This document shows, one piece after another, positions 61,531-64,000 of a stretch of DNA of 64,000 bases. This DNA is from Lelliottia jeotgali (GTDB lineage Bacteria > Pseudomonadota > Gammaproteobacteria > Enterobacterales > Enterobacteriaceae), in NCBI GenBank assembly GCA_002271215.1, contig CP018628.1, forward strand, positions 2,604,001 to 2,668,000. Direction: 5' to 3'. The position numbers were made by a program, and so were the translations under genes. Below the pieces are notes generated by a model. It ran no database searches. It saw only the letters and a list, made by a program, of their open reading frames with translations, and was not told where the DNA came from. Position 1 is the first letter of the stretch. The number at the start of each line of letters is the position of its first letter.

Positions 61531-61540
61531 CACCAACACC

Positions 61541-61936
<396 letters not shown>

Positions 61937-61946
61937 CTACTCCTCA

Positions 61947-62996
61947 TTAAATACGTATTGCCTGTCCGGCACTGATTTTTGCCAGCATCTGCTGGCTTAC
62001 CTGGCTAAGATCGACCACTTCGCTCACGCCACCCATATTGATGGCCTCGCGCGGCATGCCGAACACCACACAACTTGCTTCATTCTGCGCAATCGTCCAG
62101 GCGCCAGCCTGGTGCATCGCGAGCATTCCGGCGGCGCCATCGTTGCCCATCCCCGTCAGGATCACCCCAACGGCGTTGCGCCCCGCATGTTTCGCCACCG
62201 AATGAAACAGCACATCCACAGACGGACGGTGCCGGTTAACCGGCGGACCGTCATGAATCTTGATTTGATAGTTCGCACCGCTGCGCGCCAGTTCCATATG
62301 CTTATCGCCCGGGGCGATATACGCGTGACCAGGCAGAACGCGCTCGCCGTCCTCCGCCTCTTTCACGCTTATCTGACACAGTTTATTCAGACGCTCGGCG
62401 AACGAACGGGTAAAGCCTGGCGGCATATGCTGGGTAATAAGAATACCCGGGCTCGAGAGCGGCAATGGCTGGAGTACATGGCGAATTGCCTCTGTTCCTC
62501 CGGTTGACGCGCCAATCACCAGCAGTTTTTCCGAGCTTAAAAGCGGCCCGGCTTTCAGCGTCACCGGTACGCCCGCGGGTTTGTGCGCCGCCAGTTTGGC
62601 CCGCGAGGCAGTGCGGATCTTCTCGGCGATCATCTCGCTATACGCGAGCATTCCCTCACGAATACCCAACTGCGGTTTAGTGACAAAATCCACCGCCCCC
62701 AGCTCCAGCGCGCGCAGGGTAATTTCTGAGCCTTTCCCGGTTAGCGAGGACACCATCACAACCGGCATCGGGCGCAAACGCATTAACTTCTCAAGGAAAT
62801 CAATGCCATCCATACGCGGCATTTCTACGTCCAGCGTCAGCACATCGGGGTTATATTTTTTAATTAAATCCCGCGCAACCAAAGGATCAGGCGCAGTCGC
62901 CACCATTTCCATGTCGCTGTGACTATTAATAATCTCGGTCATGATCTGGCGCATCAGCGCAGAATCATCGACAGACAACACCCTGATCTTACTCAT
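61947..62996 (-). CDS. cheB: CheB, chemoreceptor methylesterase/deamidase
   Basis: The 349-residue protein joins a receiver domain (1-125, Asp56 in [10 protein letters not shown]) to an esterase domain. Catalytic Ser164 is in GASTGGTEA, with the His in [10 protein letters not shown] and the Asp in GMGNDGAAG. It removes methyl groups from chemoreceptors during adaptation. It overlaps cheR by 4 bp. Confidence 0.98.
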   Translation of the reverse strand: MSKIRVLSVDDSALMRQIMTEIINSHSDMEMVATAPDPLVARDLIKKYNPDVLTLDVEMPRMDGIDFLEKLMRLRPMPVVMVSSLTGKGSEITLRALELGAVDFVTKPQLGIREGMLAYSEMIAEKIRTASRAKLAAHKPAGVPVTLKAGPLLSSEKLLVIGASTGGTEAIRHVLQPLPLSSPGILITQHMPPGFTRSFAERLNKLCQISVKEAEDGERVLPGHAYIAPGDKHMELARSGANYQIKIHDGPPVNRHRPSVDVLFHSVAKHAGRNAVGVILTGMGNDGAAGMLAMHQAGAWTIAQNEASCVVFGMPREAINMGGVSEVVDLSQVSQQMLAKISAGQAIRI

Positions 62997-63859
62997 GCTT
63001 TTTCCTTACTCAGCGCATAAACCGTCTGTCCGCGCAGGCTAAATTCGCGGGCGAGGTTGCTGAAATTCTCCGAATGCCCGGCGAACAACAAGCCATCTGG
63101 CTTGAGCAACGGGGCAAAACGGCGCAGGATCTCCTGCTGCGTCGTTTTGTCAAAATAGATCATGACGTTACGACAAAATATCGCATCAAAAGGACCTGGC
63201 ACGTTGTACTGTTTATCGAGCAGGTTTACCGGAGCAAACTCCACGCAATTCGCCAGTTCCTGACGCACGCGAACCAGCCCTTCATGTGGACCTGTCCCGC
63301 GCATGAAGTAACGTTGCAGCTGCTGGGGCGACAGCGTTTTCAGCTCGTCCTGGCGATAAACTCCGTTCCGTGCTTTTTCCAGCACTTCGGTGTCGATATC
63401 GCTGGCGTACACTTTCCAGCGGCCAGGCGCCATACCCAGCGTGTCGGCAAGGGTTATCGCCAGTGAATAGGGTTCTTCCCCTGTCGACGCCGCTGCGCTC
63501 CACACGCGGTATTCCCCGCTACGGCGACGGGCATGTTCCGCCAGCACCGGGAAATGGTGGCCTTCGCGGAAGAACGCCGTCAGGTTAGTGGTCAGCGAGT
63601 TAATAAACGCCTGCCACTCAGCGCTGTTTTGGTTCGCTTCCAGCATGCTGAGATAACGGCCAAAATCATCAAGCTCAAGTGTGCGTAAGCGCCGGACCAG
63701 ACGGTTGTAGACCATGTCTCGCTTATGATCGGCAAGCACAATCCCCGCACGCTGGTAAATCAACTGACATATCCGACGAAAATGCGCGTCGGACAGCGCG
63801 AGGCGCTGGGTCATTTGCTGCAATAATGACGATTGCCCCGAGGGGGTTGGTGAGCTCAT
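62993..63859 (-). CDS. cheR: CheR, chemoreceptor methyltransferase
   Basis: The 288-residue enzyme has an N-terminal helical domain (to about 90) and a SAM domain with [32 protein letters not shown] and [12 protein letters not shown]. It methylates receptor glutamates. In E. coli it docks on the receptor's NWETF tail, absent from the receptor gene next to it here. AAGAAGG precedes the ATG. Confidence 0.98.
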   Translation of the reverse strand: MSSPTPSGQSSLLQQMTQRLALSDAHFRRICQLIYQRAGIVLADHKRDMVYNRLVRRLRTLELDDFGRYLSMLEANQNSAEWQAFINSLTTNLTAFFREGHHFPVLAEHARRRSGEYRVWSAAASTGEEPYSLAITLADTLGMAPGRWKVYASDIDTEVLEKARNGVYRQDELKTLSPQQLQRYFMRGTGPHEGLVRVRQELANCVEFAPVNLLDKQYNVPGPFDAIFCRNVMIYFDKTTQQEILRRFAPLLKPDGLLFAGHSENFSNLAREFSLRGQTVYALSKEKA

Positions 63860-63878
63860 AGCGCCTTCTTAATCACTT

Positions 63879-64000
63879 TCAGGATACAACTGGCACGGCC
63901 TGAGACCGCCCGACTTCTGCTACTTTTTCGACTTGCTCTTTCACGTTAAATACTGCAACCAGACCGGTCAGATGATCGGCCTGGCTGGCGAGCTGGTCGG
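63879..64000 (-). CDS. tap: Methyl-accepting chemotaxis protein, C-terminal 39 residues
   Basis: The minus strand ends with a receptor tail, DQLASQADHLTGLVAVFNV, then KEQVEKVAEVGRSQAVPVVS and a stop at 63879-63881. The pattern of a final helix with LxxxVAVF is that of Tar/Tap receptors. The place just upstream of cheR is that of tap in E. coli. The absence of a terminal NWETF also points to Tap rather than Tar or Tsr. The gene name is tentative because most of the gene is outside the window. Confidence 0.65.
   Translation of the reverse strand, partial: DQLASQADHLTGLVAVFNVKEQVEKVAEVGRSQAVPVVS

Overview
The window is chromosomal DNA from an enterobacterium close to Escherichia, Salmonella and Enterobacter. 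From about 0.1 to 48.5 kb nearly every gene, and its order, matches the E. coli K-12 block yebO-mgrB-yobH-kdgR-yebQ-htpX-prc-proQ through yecM-argS. Protein lengths are almost always within a few residues of the E. coli ones. Two accessory insertions and one extra gene (a VirK/YbjX-family protein) set it apart from E. coli; the combination fits the Enterobacter/Lelliottia/Leclercia group, but that placement is inference.

Layout. 0-3.2 kb: yebO end, mgrB (PhoQ feedback), yobH, kdgR (pectin-catabolism repressor), yebQ (efflux). 3.2-7.6 kb: envelope proteolysis and RNA-chaperone genes htpX, prc, proQ, msrC. 7.7-11.6 kb: letA-letB lipid transport. 11.7-15.5 kb: rsmF, two small genes, pphA and the VirK-like gene. 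15.7-15.9 kb: SdsR small RNA with its antisense RyeA. 15.9-19.4 kb: copper-type genes yebY-yebZ-yobA, then holE, yobB, exoX. 19.4-30.5 kb: ptrB, yebE, purT, then the Entner-Doudoroff/pentose-phosphate group eda-edd-zwf with divergent hexR, and pykA. 30.6-35.6 kb: lpxM, mepM, znuA divergent from znuCB around a Zur operator. 35.7-41.2 kb: ruvAB and the aspS-nudB-yebC-ruvC run. 41.4-48.5 kb: yecD-yecE-yecN, cmoAB, cutC (with the MicL small RNA in its 3' part), yecM, argS.

The accessory part begins after argS. A two-gene operon for rhamnogalacturonide use (rhiT-rhiN) sits where E. coli goes straight towards flhE, with a promoter overlapped by a KdgR-type operator; its presumed repressor is encoded 50 kb away in the same window. 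Then flhB-flhA-flhE. Between flhB and cheZ, adjacent in the E. coli flagellar region, lies a complete four-gene chaperone-usher fimbrial operon on the opposite strand, behind a 506-bp AT-rich leader. The window closes with cheZ-cheY-cheB-cheR and the end of a chemoreceptor lacking the NWETF tail.

Regulatory sites read from the sequence include operators for PhoP, PurR, HexR, SoxS, GntR, Zur, LexA and KdgR, a sigma-32 promoter for htpX, a sigma-S promoter for SdsR and a sigma-E promoter inside cutC. I saw no insertion sequence, prophage, CRISPR array, rRNA or tRNA gene. No clearly undescribed system was found; the most interesting points are the fimbrial operon lodged in the motility locus, the rhiTN operon, the inverted repeats flanking yebC, the LexA site inside the ruvC terminator and the palindrome in front of hexR.
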